Part shown: piece after piece, positions 63,969-64,000 of the stretch | How positions within the stretch are numbered: position 1 is the stretch's first letter | Layout: each line of letters begins with the position of its first letter | From: an uncultured Bacteroidaceae bacterium | GTDB taxonomy: Bacteria > Bacteroidota > Bacteroidia > Bacteroidales > Bacteroidaceae | DNA: 64,000 bases | Direction of reading: 5' to 3' | NCBI GenBank assembly: GCA_939800445.1 | Contig: CALNGU010000002.1 | Location: forward strand, 1 to 64,000 | Notes under the pieces: generated by a model | What the model was told of the DNA's origin: nothing | Databases searched by the model: none | The model's input: only the letters and a program-made list of their open reading frames with translations | Translations under genes and position numbers: made by a program

Positions 63969-64000
63969 CGTGATAAAATGTTCTGATTACTTCAGCGGGG

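Overview
The window looks like a chromosomal segment of a Bacteroidales bacterium, probably from a Muribaculaceae-like gut lineage; the family-level guess is inference from gene content only. Evidence for the phylum: lineage-specific families (DUF5606, DUF4494, the PUR-like DUF3276), a ~310-residue NusB, glycine-lipid acyltransferases, four secreted proteins with type A C-terminal sorting-like domains, and many Bacteroidetes promoters of the form TTTG-N18..20-TAnnTTTG. Coding DNA is GC-rich; promoters and several intergenic repeat arrays are AT-rich. I found no rRNA, tRNA, CRISPR, prophage or insertion sequence.

Layout. 0-4.5 kb: nusB-yajC-ybbR-coaE-DUF5606 (minus strand) and a membrane zinc peptidase. 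4.8-7.1 kb: SPFH protein plus secreted alpha/beta hydrolase. 7.1-13.3 kb: a TPP-riboswitch operon thiS-thiE-thiG-thiC-thiH that runs closely into recR, a small membrane protein and an acetyltransferase; thiF is absent. 13.4-16.8 kb: inositol-phosphate synthase and the glycine-lipid pair glsA-glsB. 16.9-25.4 kb: a GH10-like secreted glycosidase, a lipoprotein/outer-membrane-protein/TonB-receptor-like operon and a membrane phosphoesterase. 25.8-34.4 kb: a secreted GIN-domain protein, four proteins with C-terminal sorting-like domains (two Omp28-like with CxxC), and a small outer-membrane barrel. 34.5-39.3 kb: periplasmic TPR protein, coiled-coil orphan, PUR-like protein, BACON lipoprotein. 39.3-46.3 kb: UvrD-type helicase, then lon-tgt-lptG. 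46.5-52.4 kb: glycosyltransferase, methyltransferase, glyA, GH3 enzyme, aldo/keto reductase. 52.4-57 kb: a TamB-like giant protein. 57.1-62.5 kb: a tight run DUF4494-yggS-AspT/YidE transporter-class III fructose bisphosphatase-nucleoside deaminase. 62.7-63.9 kb: LolC/E-type permease.

The most unusual signal is non-coding. Nine intergenic arrays, of four unrelated sequence families, each consist of short dyad-symmetric cores repeated at exactly 21 or 22 bp (two helical turns): TTGTTA...TAACAA arrays (four loci), a composite GTCNGAC / CARAA-N-TTYTG lattice (three loci), a GGGTTACCC array and a TTYAA-N-YTRAA array. They lie between genes, contain no unique spacers, and have no explanation among the genes seen here. 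They resemble operator or iteron arrays, or BIME-like elements, more than ordinary terminators. I regard them as the best candidates for something undescribed.
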